DNA from: CAZJHX01 sp964545715
Lineage (GTDB): Bacteria > Myxococcota_A > UBA9042 > GCA-2863065
Length of the DNA stretch: 64,000 nucleotides
Reading direction: 5' to 3'
Assembly (NCBI GenBank): GCA_964545715.1
Contig: CAZJHX010000003.1
Span: 1 to 64,000 of the forward strand
Shown: one piece after another, positions 35,851-43,858 of the stretch
Layout: each line of letters begins with the position of its first letter
Position numbering within the stretch: position 1 is the first letter of the stretch
Notes under the pieces: model-generated
Database searches by the model: none
What the model was told of the DNA's origin: nothing
The model's input: only the letters and a program-made list of their open reading frames with translations
Made by a program: the position numbers and the translations under genes

Positions 35851-36639
35851 TTAGGGCACCGGGGTGTCGACGGTGTCGGCGCCCACGGGGCCATCCGGCT
35901 TGTCATCGATGCCTGCATCCTCGGGGCGGTGGCCGACCCAGTTCCAGTAAGTGCGCAGCAGGCGAGAGCTCATCTTGCCCTTGCGGTCGAGCTTGTCCGG
36001 GTCCGCGGTGGCGAGCTCGTTCAGGCGCTTGTTCAGGTTCCGCAGAGCGATGAGGCTCTTGTCGACGGACTCGCCGGCCTCGGTGCGCTTGCCCGTGGTC
36101 TGGTCGGTGAAGGTCGCGTGCAGCTTCTCGCGGAGCGGCTTGAGGGCGTTGGACGGGTCGTCGCCGGTCTGCTCTTTTTCGATGGCCTCGGCCAGGGACT
36201 CCTTGTTGTCCCGGACGATGTCATTGAAGGCGCCGTCCATGTACCCGGCGGTCTCCTTGGTCATCGTATTGATATACGTGTCCAAGAACTTCTCCGACTT
36301 GTCCACCAGGAACGGGACGCCCTGCTGGACGGCCTGGTTGCTGATGAAGTCGGCCACCTGCGGCGAGACGTCGTTCATGACGCCCTCGATCATGCCGGCC
36401 AGGTCGGGGACGTTGTCGTCGATCAGAATCGCCGCCTGCTTCGCCAGTGACTCGGGCTCCGTGAAGTCCTTGATCTGGGTGTTCAGGATGGCGAAGTAGC
36501 CAACCAGGATCAGTGACACCACCGCCAGGACGATCAGCTGGGTGCGGACCGATTTCGCGGCGGAGTCCGCCTCGTGGTTGATGTAGTCCGTGATCTCCTG
36601 GACCTGCTCTTCGAGCGTGCTTGCTGTGTAATCAGTCAT
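35851..36639 (-). CDS. Single-pass membrane protein, cassette partner B (262 aa)
   Basis: A short N-terminal acidic helix, then one membrane segment (about residues 34-52, IVLAVVSLILVGYFAIL), then about 200 helical residues and a polar tail. It is paralogous to the 280-aa protein at 41560-42402: the two share LIALRNLNKRLNELA / VALRNINARLNALA, then RTYWNWVGH / GAWWNWLQK, and the layout of the helical domain. It follows the A gene (37446-36643) by 3 bp, the same order as in the second cassette. I do not recognise the family. A membrane-tethered complex with A is inferred from conserved pairing. Confidence 0.75.
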   Translation of the reverse strand: MTDYTASTLEEQVQEITDYINHEADSAAKSVRTQLIVLAVVSLILVGYFAILNTQIKDFTEPESLAKQAAILIDDNVPDLAGMIEGVMNDVSPQVADFISNQAVQQGVPFLVDKSEKFLDTYINTMTKETAGYMDGAFNDIVRDNKESLAEAIEKEQTGDDPSNALKPLREKLHATFTDQTTGKRTEAGESVDKSLIALRNLNKRLNELATADPDKLDRKGKMSSRLLRTYWNWVGHRPEDAGIDDKPDGPVGADTVDTPVP

Positions 36640-36642
36640 CGC

Positions 36643-37446
36643 TTAGTCCTCCTGCTTCTCGAAGAGGTCGCTGTTGCCGCCCATGTACTCGGCAGCCAGC
36701 TCGAGGAAGAGCATCATCATGTCTGCCGGTGCGTCGGGCTTGACTCCCTCCTTCCCTTCCTCACCCTTCTTGGCGCCCGGGGCGGTGAACTTGCCCATGG
36801 TGGCGCGGATGTCGTCCATGGCCTTGAGGTGGCCGTCGAACGTCGTTCGCATCTCCATGATCGCCCAGTCGCGATAGGACCGCTGAATCTCATCCATAAT
36901 GCGGTTGAGGTCGGCTTCCTTCTTCTCGCACTGAGCCGGCGTGTCGTCCTTGTTGCACTTCAGCTGGTCGGGGAACGTCGCCTGCAGCTTCTGGCGCTGC
37001 GTCGTCGAGACGGCGAGCAGTTCCTCCTGCAGCTTGAGGTTCATCTTCTCTTCAAGACGCTCGCCCAGCCCTTCAGTGCGCTGCGCGAAGACATCCGTCA
37101 GGCTCTCCTGTGCCTTCATACGGGCGACTCGGAGCTCCTCCTGCAGGCGCGGCAGCACGCGCTCGGCGCTCTCTTTGGCCTGGCGCTCGACGCGCGGGAT
37201 GATGGCGCTGGTCTTGTTCTTGAAGTGCAGCGTCAACTCTTCCTTGCGATCGACGACGTTCGACCGCGCCGACCCCCACAGGGAGTAGAGCCCGATCAAG
37301 ACGATGCCCAATACCGCCAGCGGTAGGAACATCTTCAGAAGACGGGTTGTCTTGCGTTTTTGCTCGATCTCCGGAAGGCGATCGTAGGCCGCCCGGATGT
37401 TGTTTTCGATGCCGCCCGTGCTCGGGGTGGTGCCATCGTCGGACAT
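36643..37446 (-). CDS. Single-pass membrane protein, cassette partner A (267 aa)
   Basis: Starts at ATG 37446 behind GGGAGGAGAGT. About 35 cytoplasmic residues and one membrane segment (about 38-56, MFLPLAVLGIVLIGLYSLWG) precede a long, highly charged, coiled-coil-like domain (ERVLPRLQEELRVARMKAQ, ERLEEKMNLKLQEELLAV). It is paralogous to the protein at 40844-41563: FDGHLKAMDDIRATM matches LNGHIAAMEDIRNTL, and MMMLFLELAAEYMGG matches MMTYLELMAETMGG. Immediately upstream of B (3 bp). It has two Cys (KCNKDD, QCEKK) that the paralog lacks. Function unknown. Confidence 0.77.
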   Translation of the reverse strand: MSDDGTTPSTGGIENNIRAAYDRLPEIEQKRKTTRLLKMFLPLAVLGIVLIGLYSLWGSARSNVVDRKEELTLHFKNKTSAIIPRVERQAKESAERVLPRLQEELRVARMKAQESLTDVFAQRTEGLGERLEEKMNLKLQEELLAVSTTQRQKLQATFPDQLKCNKDDTPAQCEKKEADLNRIMDEIQRSYRDWAIMEMRTTFDGHLKAMDDIRATMGKFTAPGAKKGEEGKEGVKPDAPADMMMLFLELAAEYMGGNSDLFEKQED

Positions 37447-37534
37447 ACTCTCCTCCCGTTCCGGCTCAAAGAACCGGCTTTCTGCGCCCTAACTACAGCT
37501 TTCGCGGCGATTATTTGCCTGCCCAGAGGGGATG

Positions 37535-38035
37535 TCAAATAGGTCTCAGTCCGTCCTGTCCCGCCAGCCAGCCCAGAACGGCTATCAGCGGGTTCTGATC
37601 GGCGGCGTGGTCTGGGGTTACGGCCGCACGAACGGCGTCCAGAACACCGGGCAGGCGCGCCGCCGTGTACAGCTCGATCGGACGATTCAGCTGGCGAGCG
37701 ACCTTCTCAAGCAGCGCTTCATCCAGGTCGCCGTCGTCTGCCCAGACCTGCAGCAGCAGCTCCTGCGGCTTCAGCTGCTGGTCGACCATCTCGCACAGGG
37801 CGCGAAGCCGGTCGCACAGCGCCGTAAAGCCGCGCTTGCGCCGGTGTACCGCGTGCAGCTGGCTCCACGGCTCCGCGATCACAACCGTGTCGCCCATGCC
37901 CAGCACCCATGGCATCGGCCGTCCGCCCACCTGCCCCTTGTGGGAAGTCGGCGCCTTGTCACAGCCCGTTACCAGCAGCGCGTGCGCTTGCGCCAGCTGC
38001 AGGATGGGGTGCGACATCGGGCTGGTGCCCGCCAT
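37535..38035 (-). CDS. Hypothetical protein (166 aa)
   Basis: ATG 38035 (MAGTSPMSHPILQLAQ) lies 6 bp after the stop of the beta-propeller lipoprotein gene; ATG 38017 is an alternative. There is no signal peptide or membrane segment. Visible features are LLVTGCDKAPTSHKGQ, WVLGMGDTVVIAEPW and a helical half (RGFTALCDRLRALCEMVDQ). It may be an alpha/beta enzyme-like protein, but I recognise no family. Fifth-from-last gene position in a minus-strand run (40753 to 35851), 88 bp before the A-B cassette. Confidence 0.6.
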   Translation of the reverse strand: MAGTSPMSHPILQLAQAHALLVTGCDKAPTSHKGQVGGRPMPWVLGMGDTVVIAEPWSQLHAVHRRKRGFTALCDRLRALCEMVDQQLKPQELLLQVWADDGDLDEALLEKVARQLNRPIELYTAARLPGVLDAVRAAVTPDHAADQNPLIAVLGWLAGQDGLRPI

Positions 38036-38040
38036 GCGTG

Positions 38041-39438
38041 TCAGTTGATCTCCTGCAGGTTGCCGGAGTTGCGGTTGTTGCGCTGATACCGCGGCCAGCT
38101 GGAGTTCTGCAGGCCCTTGGTCGGGCACGTGTAGGCCCGCAGCTCGGTGCCGAAGTGGACAAGCACCTTGCCGTCGCCCCGAACGGCCGGAGACGTGGTC
38201 TCCAGATCGCCGGTGGCCTCATGCCGTGCGATGCGCACCCCGTTTGCGTCGACGCCAAAGAAGAAATGGGGCTCCGCCGTGAAGTACAGCGCGCCGTCGT
38301 CGCCAAGCGTCGGCACGGTCGTCGCGCGCAGCGACTCCTCGTCTCCGATAAAGCGCCACAGCTCGGTCCCGGTCTTGTCGAACTTGATGACTCCGTGGGC
38401 CTGTGTCGCGGCGTAGATCGACTCATCGGCGGCGATCACCAGCGCATGGATCGTATCCAGCGGCAGATCCAGCGCGATGGGGAAGCCGTTGTCCACCACA
38501 CCCTCTTTCGCCTCCCCCGCGGCCGTCAGCCGGTACAGCTTGTGCTCATCGTGCGCGCTGCCCGCGACCTTAGCGCCCACGAACACCACTTTGCCTTCCT
38601 GCGTCACGGCCATTGTAGACGTGATCTCCAAATCAGCCGGGTCGTCCACGAACGCGTCGAAGGTCCACAGCTCGACGTGATTCTGAGCCTTGACCGCCGC
38701 GACCGTGTGCATCGTCGCAAACGCCACGTACGCCTCCCCGCCATCCTGCGGGGTGATGTAGATCGGTGCCGCGTCGCGCTTCCGCTCGTCCAAGGTGACA
38801 AACGGCACGATGTAATCGCCGTCGCCGTTGAACTTGTGGAGCACCGGCTGCTGGTCCAGCACGTATACGTGCGCATTGGTGCCCAGCGCCGGCGCCTCAC
38901 GAACCGCGTGGGGCGTGCCGTCTTTGACGAGCTCGTTGCAGTCAGCACCGCAGGCCTCTTCGATGTCGATCGTGTCCGTCACCTGACACTTCTTGTTGAT
39001 GCGCACCAGCTTGCCGGACGTCGTGCCCACCCAGAAGTTGCCGCTGTCGTCCTGGGCGGGCGTGCCGAGCTTCTCCCCCGGGACCACCGCCGGTTTGTCG
39101 CAGATGGGGTCGGTGGTGCCGTTCTTGCCGATGCGGCGCAGCGTGTCGCCCGCGACGATGGTGGCGATGCCGTCGGACACGATCGGGTGCGACGCGACGC
39201 CGCCCTCCGGCTTGGAGTACGCCCAGTCCAGCGTGCATTGATCGTTGTCGGGCTCCCCCGTGTCGTCGCCGGTGTCGTCCACGTCCTCGTCGGTCGTGTC
39301 GTCCGCGGCGTCGTCTCCGCCCGTCCCAAACAGCTCGCTGTAGTCGACGTCCGGGATATCCGGGTCGACAGAAAGCTGGTCATCGCATCCAGCGCAACCG
39401 CTCACAAGGATGAGCATCGCGATCAGTCCATATCGCAT
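38041..39438 (-). CDS. PQQ-like beta-propeller lipoprotein (465 aa)
   Basis: ATG 39438 gives MRYGLIAMLILVSGC (lipoprotein), then an acidic Asp/Thr tether (DDAADDTTDEDVDD). The rest is a repeated beta-propeller like PQQ-type quinoprotein/BamB-like repeats: VASHPIVSDGIATIVAGDTL, TPAQDDSGNFWVGTTSGKL, SPAVRGDGKVLVHFG. It ends with SSWPRYQRNNRNSGN, a tail often seen in such propellers. There are no catalytic quinoprotein residues, so it is likely a scaffold. Sits 11 bp after the stop of the ATP-grasp gene, in a compact minus-strand run. Confidence 0.8.
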   Translation of the reverse strand: MRYGLIAMLILVSGCAGCDDQLSVDPDIPDVDYSELFGTGGDDAADDTTDEDVDDTGDDTGEPDNDQCTLDWAYSKPEGGVASHPIVSDGIATIVAGDTLRRIGKNGTTDPICDKPAVVPGEKLGTPAQDDSGNFWVGTTSGKLVRINKKCQVTDTIDIEEACGADCNELVKDGTPHAVREAPALGTNAHVYVLDQQPVLHKFNGDGDYIVPFVTLDERKRDAAPIYITPQDGGEAYVAFATMHTVAAVKAQNHVELWTFDAFVDDPADLEITSTMAVTQEGKVVFVGAKVAGSAHDEHKLYRLTAAGEAKEGVVDNGFPIALDLPLDTIHALVIAADESIYAATQAHGVIKFDKTGTELWRFIGDEESLRATTVPTLGDDGALYFTAEPHFFFGVDANGVRIARHEATGDLETTSPAVRGDGKVLVHFGTELRAYTCPTKGLQNSSWPRYQRNNRNSGNLQEIN

Positions 39439-39449
39439 GGCCGTAGAGT

Positions 39450-40520
39450 CTACCGAACCCGCAGGCTCGCGGCCAACCTGTCCACCTCGCCCGGCTCCAG
39501 AAGCGCAGGTCCGGCGTCCAGGGTCCGCACCCATGTCGTGCCCGCGGGCAGCGGGTCAAAGCGGGCGGGCGGGTCGTCGATGGGCAGCCCCAGCGCCAGG
39601 CGCACATACAGCAGCGGCAGGTTCAGGCCGGCAGCGCTATAGAAGTGATGCGTGGTGCCGAACCGGCCGGCGTTCATCTCCGTGATGCGCGGATTGCCGT
39701 CAGCGTCGCACTTGAAGTCCAAAAAGCTCACGCCCGTCAGATTTTTGTCCACCGCCAGTGCCGCCTGGGGCCCCACGGTGTTCAGCACGCCGCCGTCCAC
39801 GGTCTCGGAGATCGCAGGCGCGCCCGTGATGCCCGACGGACTCACGTGTGAGATCACATACGCCAGCCGACGGCGCGCCTGGCTCGTGATCAGCTGCCCG
39901 TCCTGCCACAGTCCGATCCAGGTGAGGTTGTCGCCCGGCAGGTACTCGCTGGCCATCATGCCGCCGTAGCCGTCGTAGAAGTCGATCCACGCCAGCGCGT
40001 GTTGCTCGGTGCGGCAGGGCAGGGCGGCGCCACCGATACCCTTTCCGGGAATGCCGGCCCCGCGCACCCAGATCGGGCGGCCTGGATGCTCGGCGAAGAT
40101 GCGCCGCACGTCCTCTTTCGAGTCGATCAGCCAGCTTTGCGGCACCGGCAGCCCTGCGTCTCGCCAACGGCTGTAGGAGGCCCACTTGCTGTTGGCCAGG
40201 TCCAGCGTCGGCACCGGCGGCAGAAACACCGGCGCGCCCAGTCGCTCCCGCTCAGCGGAGAGCACGTGCGACTCCAGGCTGTTATTGGGCATGATCAAGT
40301 CGATGGCGTATTGCTCACAGATCGCGTTGATCGCTGCCAGGTACTGCTGCCGGTCGGCGCAGCGCGGTACCAGCGCTTTTTTGTCGGTGATCGCCAGATG
40401 TACGTAGTACTCAGATGCGTCGCAGCCGATCAGCACCAACTCGGGATCCATGCGCAGAGATCGGGTCATATTGACCGCGCCAGGCCCTCCGGCGGCCGTC
40501 ACGAGGATGTTTTTTCGCAT
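39450..40520 (-). CDS. ATP-grasp protein, carbamoyl-phosphate synthase large-chain-like (356 aa)
   Basis: N-terminal Rossmann-like preATP-grasp region (MRKNILVTAAGGPGAVNMTR, VLIGCDASEYYVHLA), a central ATP-binding region (RPIWVRGAGIPGKGIGGAAL) and the metal-binding end of the ATP-grasp fold (FLDFKCDADGNPRITEMNAG, with Asp and Glu/Asn ligands). Proteins of this type ligate a carboxylate to an amine in natural-product or surface-polymer pathways. The substrate is unknown. It starts 5 bp after the small Cys-rich gene and lies between the two paralogous A/B cassettes. Confidence 0.87.
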   Translation of the reverse strand: MRKNILVTAAGGPGAVNMTRSLRMDPELVLIGCDASEYYVHLAITDKKALVPRCADRQQYLAAINAICEQYAIDLIMPNNSLESHVLSAERERLGAPVFLPPVPTLDLANSKWASYSRWRDAGLPVPQSWLIDSKEDVRRIFAEHPGRPIWVRGAGIPGKGIGGAALPCRTEQHALAWIDFYDGYGGMMASEYLPGDNLTWIGLWQDGQLITSQARRRLAYVISHVSPSGITGAPAISETVDGGVLNTVGPQAALAVDKNLTGVSFLDFKCDADGNPRITEMNAGRFGTTHHFYSAAGLNLPLLYVRLALGLPIDDPPARFDPLPAGTTWVRTLDAGPALLEPGEVDRLAASLRVR

Positions 40521-40525
40521 TTAAT

Positions 40526-40753
40526 TCAGGTCAGCTCGTAGTACTTGCAGAAGATGAGATCGTCTTTTTCGTCGTACGGTGTGTTGGTTTTCGACGCAGC
40601 CCACACCATGCCGTTCGGATACTCCATCGAACATAAACCGCTGGAATTATCTACGTGTACGCACGTGCGGCAGTCGTAGTGGAGATTCAGCTTCTCGACC
40701 TGCTCCTGAAATAGGGCTACTGCAGTCGGACGTGAGTTTGATTTTGTATGCAT
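40526..40753 (-). CDS. Small Cys-rich protein (75 aa)
   Basis: ATG 40753 opens MHTKSNSRPTAVALF; the frame remains open further upstream, but only over the divergent A' gene. It has a Cys pattern YDCRTCVH, GLCSMEY and FCKYYEL (C-x2-C-x9-C-x27-C), suggesting a zinc or iron-sulfur site. There is no signal peptide, so it is probably cytoplasmic. It is followed after 5 bp by the ATP-grasp gene. I favour a real gene because of the Cys pattern and tight spacing, but the length and weak ribosome-binding site leave doubt. Confidence 0.5.
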   Translation of the reverse strand: MHTKSNSRPTAVALFQEQVEKLNLHYDCRTCVHVDNSSGLCSMEYPNGMVWAASKTNTPYDEKDDLIFCKYYELT

Positions 40754-40780
40754 ATATCGAACCCTGGAAATATCCTGAAA

Positions 40781-40795
40781 ATCGAGACGCTCGAT
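40781..40795. promoter_or_regulatory. Palindrome ATCGAG-ACG-CTCGAT in the divergent intergenic region
   Basis: A perfect 6-bp inverted repeat with a 3-base centre lies midway in the 90-bp region between the divergent small Cys-rich gene (ATG 40753) and the A' gene (TTG 40844), flanked by AAAA and AAAATTT. It could be an operator shared by both transcripts, or a hairpin with a T run for the minus strand. No clear -10/-35 pair was found. Confidence 0.35.
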
Positions 40796-40843
40796 AAAAT
40801 TTAGTCTATCATCGCCCTTACCCGAAAACTTGAGGAGGATGCT

Positions 40844-41563
40844 TTGAGCAGCGGAACTGCGTTGGTCGAGCAACATATCGCTTCGAAAAAGCGAATGAAG
40901 CTGGTTCGTATTGTCGGCCCGCTTGCCATGGTTCTCGTGATCGTGATGCAAATTTGGAGCATCGTGAACATGTTCCGTGACCTGGACACCGACAAACTCA
41001 CGACAACGATGCAAACGGAAGCCGAGCGGGTCATGCCGCGGATCCAGACCAACATTCTGCAGTCTGCAGAGCGGTTGCGTCCGGCGGTTATGGACGCGTT
41101 TGCACAATATCAGACGGTGCTGGGCCCACGCCTGGGCGAGGTCTTCGATAAAGAGGTCGGAGAGCTCAAGGGCACGCTGAACGACGAGCTCAAGCAGGGG
41201 CTTGCCGACGGCTTAGGCAAAGCGCAGGACAGACAGCGCGGGGAGATCGTCAAGAACTTCCCAGAGCTGAAAGAGGACACCGAAGCTCAGACGGCCATTC
41301 TGGACGCTGCGAAAGCGGGCGCCGAGGAGTGGGCGATGGGGCAGTTCACCACGAGCCTCAACGGGCACATCGCCGCGATGGAAGACATCCGCAACACGCT
41401 GAACTCCAAGTTCGGCGCCGGCGCGGAGGGCGGCAAGGAAGAGCCTCAGCAGGTCATGATGACGTACCTCGAGCTCATGGCTGAGACCATGGGGGGTGAC
41501 GAAAACATCATCGCCAACGAGGAAGATGTCGCCAAGGACATCGAGGAAGAGGCTGGCAAATGA
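40844..41563 (+). CDS. Single-pass membrane protein, cassette partner A' (239 aa)
   Basis: TTG 40844 follows a strong GAGGAGGAT ribosome-binding site. About 18 residues, one membrane segment (about 22-42, IVGPLAMVLVIVMQIWSIV) and a charged helical domain follow. It is paralogous to the 267-aa A protein at 36643-37446 (shared GHIAAMEDIRNTL, RQRGEIVKNFPEL and MMTYLELMAETMGG segments). It ends with an ATGA overlap into the B' gene, so the two are translationally coupled. No family was recognised; the paired membrane helices and coiled domains suggest a stoichiometric complex with B'. Confidence 0.78.
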   Translation: MSSGTALVEQHIASKKRMKLVRIVGPLAMVLVIVMQIWSIVNMFRDLDTDKLTTTMQTEAERVMPRIQTNILQSAERLRPAVMDAFAQYQTVLGPRLGEVFDKEVGELKGTLNDELKQGLADGLGKAQDRQRGEIVKNFPELKEDTEAQTAILDAAKAGAEEWAMGQFTTSLNGHIAAMEDIRNTLNSKFGAGAEGGKEEPQQVMMTYLELMAETMGGDENIIANEEDVAKDIEEEAGK

Positions 41564-42402
41564 GCGACCGAACCGAAGAACAAATCCTCGCTGACTACCT
41601 CAAGGCCGAGACCGAGGACAACCTCAAGTCCGCCAAGTACGGCACCATCATGTTCGCGATTCTCGTCGTGGTGGTGTTCGGCTACTTCCAGTGGCTGAAG
41701 TCCGCGCTGAACGACGTGATGCAGCCTGAGGCGCTGGCGATCTCCCTCGTGCACGAGATCGACAACAAGATCCCGACCATGACGGAGTCGTTGGAGACCA
41801 ACATCAAAGATGTTCTCCCGCGCGTGGCCAAGTACACGATGGACACGGTCGTCGACAAGAGCATCCCGGCGATGCGCATGCAGGCGGAGGACTACCTCGG
41901 CAAGCATTCGGATTCGCTTGTGGAGTTCACCTCTCAAATGGGGGATGAGGTCTTCGTCGCCGTCTTGCGACAAAAGCGGGACGAGATCAAGGCCAAGAAC
42001 CCTGCTGAGGGGCTCGAGCCCGACAAGGCGAAGCTGGTCACCGACCTGAAAGCGGCGATCAAGCTGGAGATGACGAGCGGTCTGAACCAGAAGCTGACGG
42101 AAGGCTCTGAGGAAGACGCGGACCAGGAGTCGGCGGCTGCCAAGCTGCAGAAGAGCCAGGTCGCGCTGCGCAACATCAACGCGCGCCTCAACGCGCTCGC
42201 CGAGAACAACGACCCGAACCGCACTCAGGCTCTGAACAAGCGCATCATCGGTGCGTGGTGGAACTGGCTGCAGAAGTCGCAGACCGCCAACGCGTCCGAG
42301 CCGGAGAACCCGGAGCAGGAAGAGACCAACGCGCAGAACGATGCCGAGAAGTCGGACCCCGGGTCGCGTCCCGGTGGTGCGGACAAAGTCAGGGTCCAGT
42401 AA
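41560..42402 (+). CDS. Single-pass membrane protein, cassette partner B' (280 aa)
   Basis: ATG 41560 overlaps the A' stop. A short acidic helix, one membrane segment (about 29-46, IMFAILVVVVFGYFQWL), then a helical domain (LVHEIDNKIPTMTESLETN, AMRMQAEDYLGKHSD), the shared ALRNINARLNALAEN and GAWWNWLQ motifs, and a Glu/Asn-rich tail. Paralog of the 262-aa B protein at 35851-36639. Its 3' end overlaps the convergent 224-aa gene by 14 bp. Function unknown. Confidence 0.78.
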   Translation: MSDRTEEQILADYLKAETEDNLKSAKYGTIMFAILVVVVFGYFQWLKSALNDVMQPEALAISLVHEIDNKIPTMTESLETNIKDVLPRVAKYTMDTVVDKSIPAMRMQAEDYLGKHSDSLVEFTSQMGDEVFVAVLRQKRDEIKAKNPAEGLEPDKAKLVTDLKAAIKLEMTSGLNQKLTEGSEEDADQESAAAKLQKSQVALRNINARLNALAENNDPNRTQALNKRIIGAWWNWLQKSQTANASEPENPEQEETNAQNDAEKSDPGSRPGGADKVRVQ

Positions 42403-43063
42403 GCGCCTTATCTACGGCCTGGCGTTGATCGTCCAGGTCGGACGCACGCTTCGCTTCCAACAGCTTGGCGCGCGCCACGTCTTCGAGACCGTCGGCGCGC
42501 GCGAGCAAACCCTCTAAATACGGTGTGAGAAAGCTGTCCGGCGGTGCTTTGCTCAGCAACGCCCGCGCCTCTTTCGGCTTCTGAGTGCGCAGCAGCACCA
42601 GCGCCTCGTGATGCAGCAGGTCGGCGCCCGGACGGAGGCGGCGGACATGCCCCAGGGCCACTTTGGCCTCGACGAATGCGCCGGCGCGGCACGCGGTGTC
42701 GGCCCACGCCCACCAGACAAACGCGGGGTAAGTGAAGCGGTCGGAGCGGATCAGCACGCCCGGGTGGCGCGTGTGTACGTGTTTTTGAAGCCAGCGCTGA
42801 ATCGTCTTGTTGGGCGCTGTCTTGCCGTCTTTGTTGGGGTGAAAGAGCGCCGCCACGTCCTTTTGAAGCTTGGCGCCGACCTTGCGCAGCGTCTTGAGCG
42901 CGCGCTTGTGCCGGCGGCCCTTGTACTGGCGCAGCGCGGAGCCCCACGCAGACGACTTGAACGCCGGGTCTTTTGGGTCCAACGGCACGACAATTTCGGG
43001 GCACGCGTGTGCGGCGGGTGCGAGCAGAGACAGGACCAGGAGAGCGAGAACAGTGCGCATCAT
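42389..43063 (-). CDS. Secreted helical-repeat protein (224 aa)
   Basis: ATG 43063 (MMRTVLALLVLSLLAPAAHA) gives a signal peptide with a likely cut after AHA; the mature protein begins CPEIVV. The mature part is alpha-helical and TPR-like (AKVALGHVRRLRPGADLLHH, KEARALLSKAPPD) with many Lys/Arg. There is a Cys at mature position 1, but the preceding residues are not a lipobox, so I call it a periplasmic rather than a lipid-anchored protein. Convergent with the B' gene (14-bp overlap). No family assigned. Confidence 0.7.
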   Translation of the reverse strand: MMRTVLALLVLSLLAPAAHACPEIVVPLDPKDPAFKSSAWGSALRQYKGRRHKRALKTLRKVGAKLQKDVAALFHPNKDGKTAPNKTIQRWLQKHVHTRHPGVLIRSDRFTYPAFVWWAWADTACRAGAFVEAKVALGHVRRLRPGADLLHHEALVLLRTQKPKEARALLSKAPPDSFLTPYLEGLLARADGLEDVARAKLLEAKRASDLDDQRQAVDKALTGP

Positions 43064-43144
43064 CGCCGCGCATCGTATCAGACGGACCGCGGCGGTGAGG
43101 GCCGGACCTTGCCGGACCCCAAGCATCGATGGCATCTTGTGCGC

Positions 43145-43855
43145 ATGGCTCGCGCCCTCCTCATTGTCACGCTGCTGTTCCTCGGCGCTCCGGCCCAGGC
43201 GAAGGACGCGCCGCACGCGCTCGACGGCTCGTTTGTCAGCGTGCGCGTCGTTGGCGGCTTCTCTCCATATCGTCTGGTCACCTACGAGGTGCTGTGGCGG
43301 GCGAAGGTGGCCGTGGCGGGGCATTACCGCGGGCTGGTCAACTACGATGAGTCGCTGCACGCCATGAGCCTGATCCCCGTCGAGGACTACACCGGGCTGC
43401 TGGACAAGTTGGCGGCGTTGGGCATCGGCGCGCTCAAGGACGCGCCAAAGCCGGTGACCGTGGCGGGCGCGCTGAAATACGAGGTGGAGTATCGCCGCGG
43501 CAAGGACAAGGTGCTCGTGAAGGTGACCGGGCCCGCCGCTCAGGCCGATCCCCGATATGGTCAGATCGTCGAGCTGGTCCGCGCCTTTGTGCTGAAGACT
43601 GCCGGTGACCTGCCGTTCCGCAACGTGTTCTTTGAGCCGGGCACCTACGGGTACGTCAACTTGACGTCGGTGCCTGTTGCCAAGGTCTATATCGATGGCC
43701 GGGACACTCGGCGAGAGACGCCGATGTACGGTTACGAGCTGCCGGCAGGAGCACACAAGGTACGCCTGCATGCGGTGAAAGAGGGGTGGGAGCGGACACA
43801 CACCCTGCGGGTCGAGCCCGGCATGACAACCATTGTCCATTTCGATCTCAGGTAG
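43145..43855 (+). CDS. Secreted protein with C-terminal PEGA-like domain (236 aa)
   Basis: ATG 43145 gives a signal peptide (MARALLIVTLLFLGAPAQA, cut after AQA). The middle is an alpha/beta region (VLWRAKVAVAGHYRGLVNY, LDKLAALGIGALKDAP). The C-terminal about 70 residues read as a PEGA domain (VNLTSVPVAKVYIDGRDT, PMYGYELPAGAHKVRLHA, RVEPGMTTIVHFDLR), a small surface-exposed beta domain. It is followed after 3 bp by a GTG-initiated gene, so an operon 43145-45290 is likely. Role unknown; PEGA domains often occur in envelope proteins. Confidence 0.8.
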   Translation: MARALLIVTLLFLGAPAQAKDAPHALDGSFVSVRVVGGFSPYRLVTYEVLWRAKVAVAGHYRGLVNYDESLHAMSLIPVEDYTGLLDKLAALGIGALKDAPKPVTVAGALKYEVEYRRGKDKVLVKVTGPAAQADPRYGQIVELVRAFVLKTAGDLPFRNVFFEPGTYGYVNLTSVPVAKVYIDGRDTRRETPMYGYELPAGAHKVRLHAVKEGWERTHTLRVEPGMTTIVHFDLR

Positions 43856-43858
43856 GCC

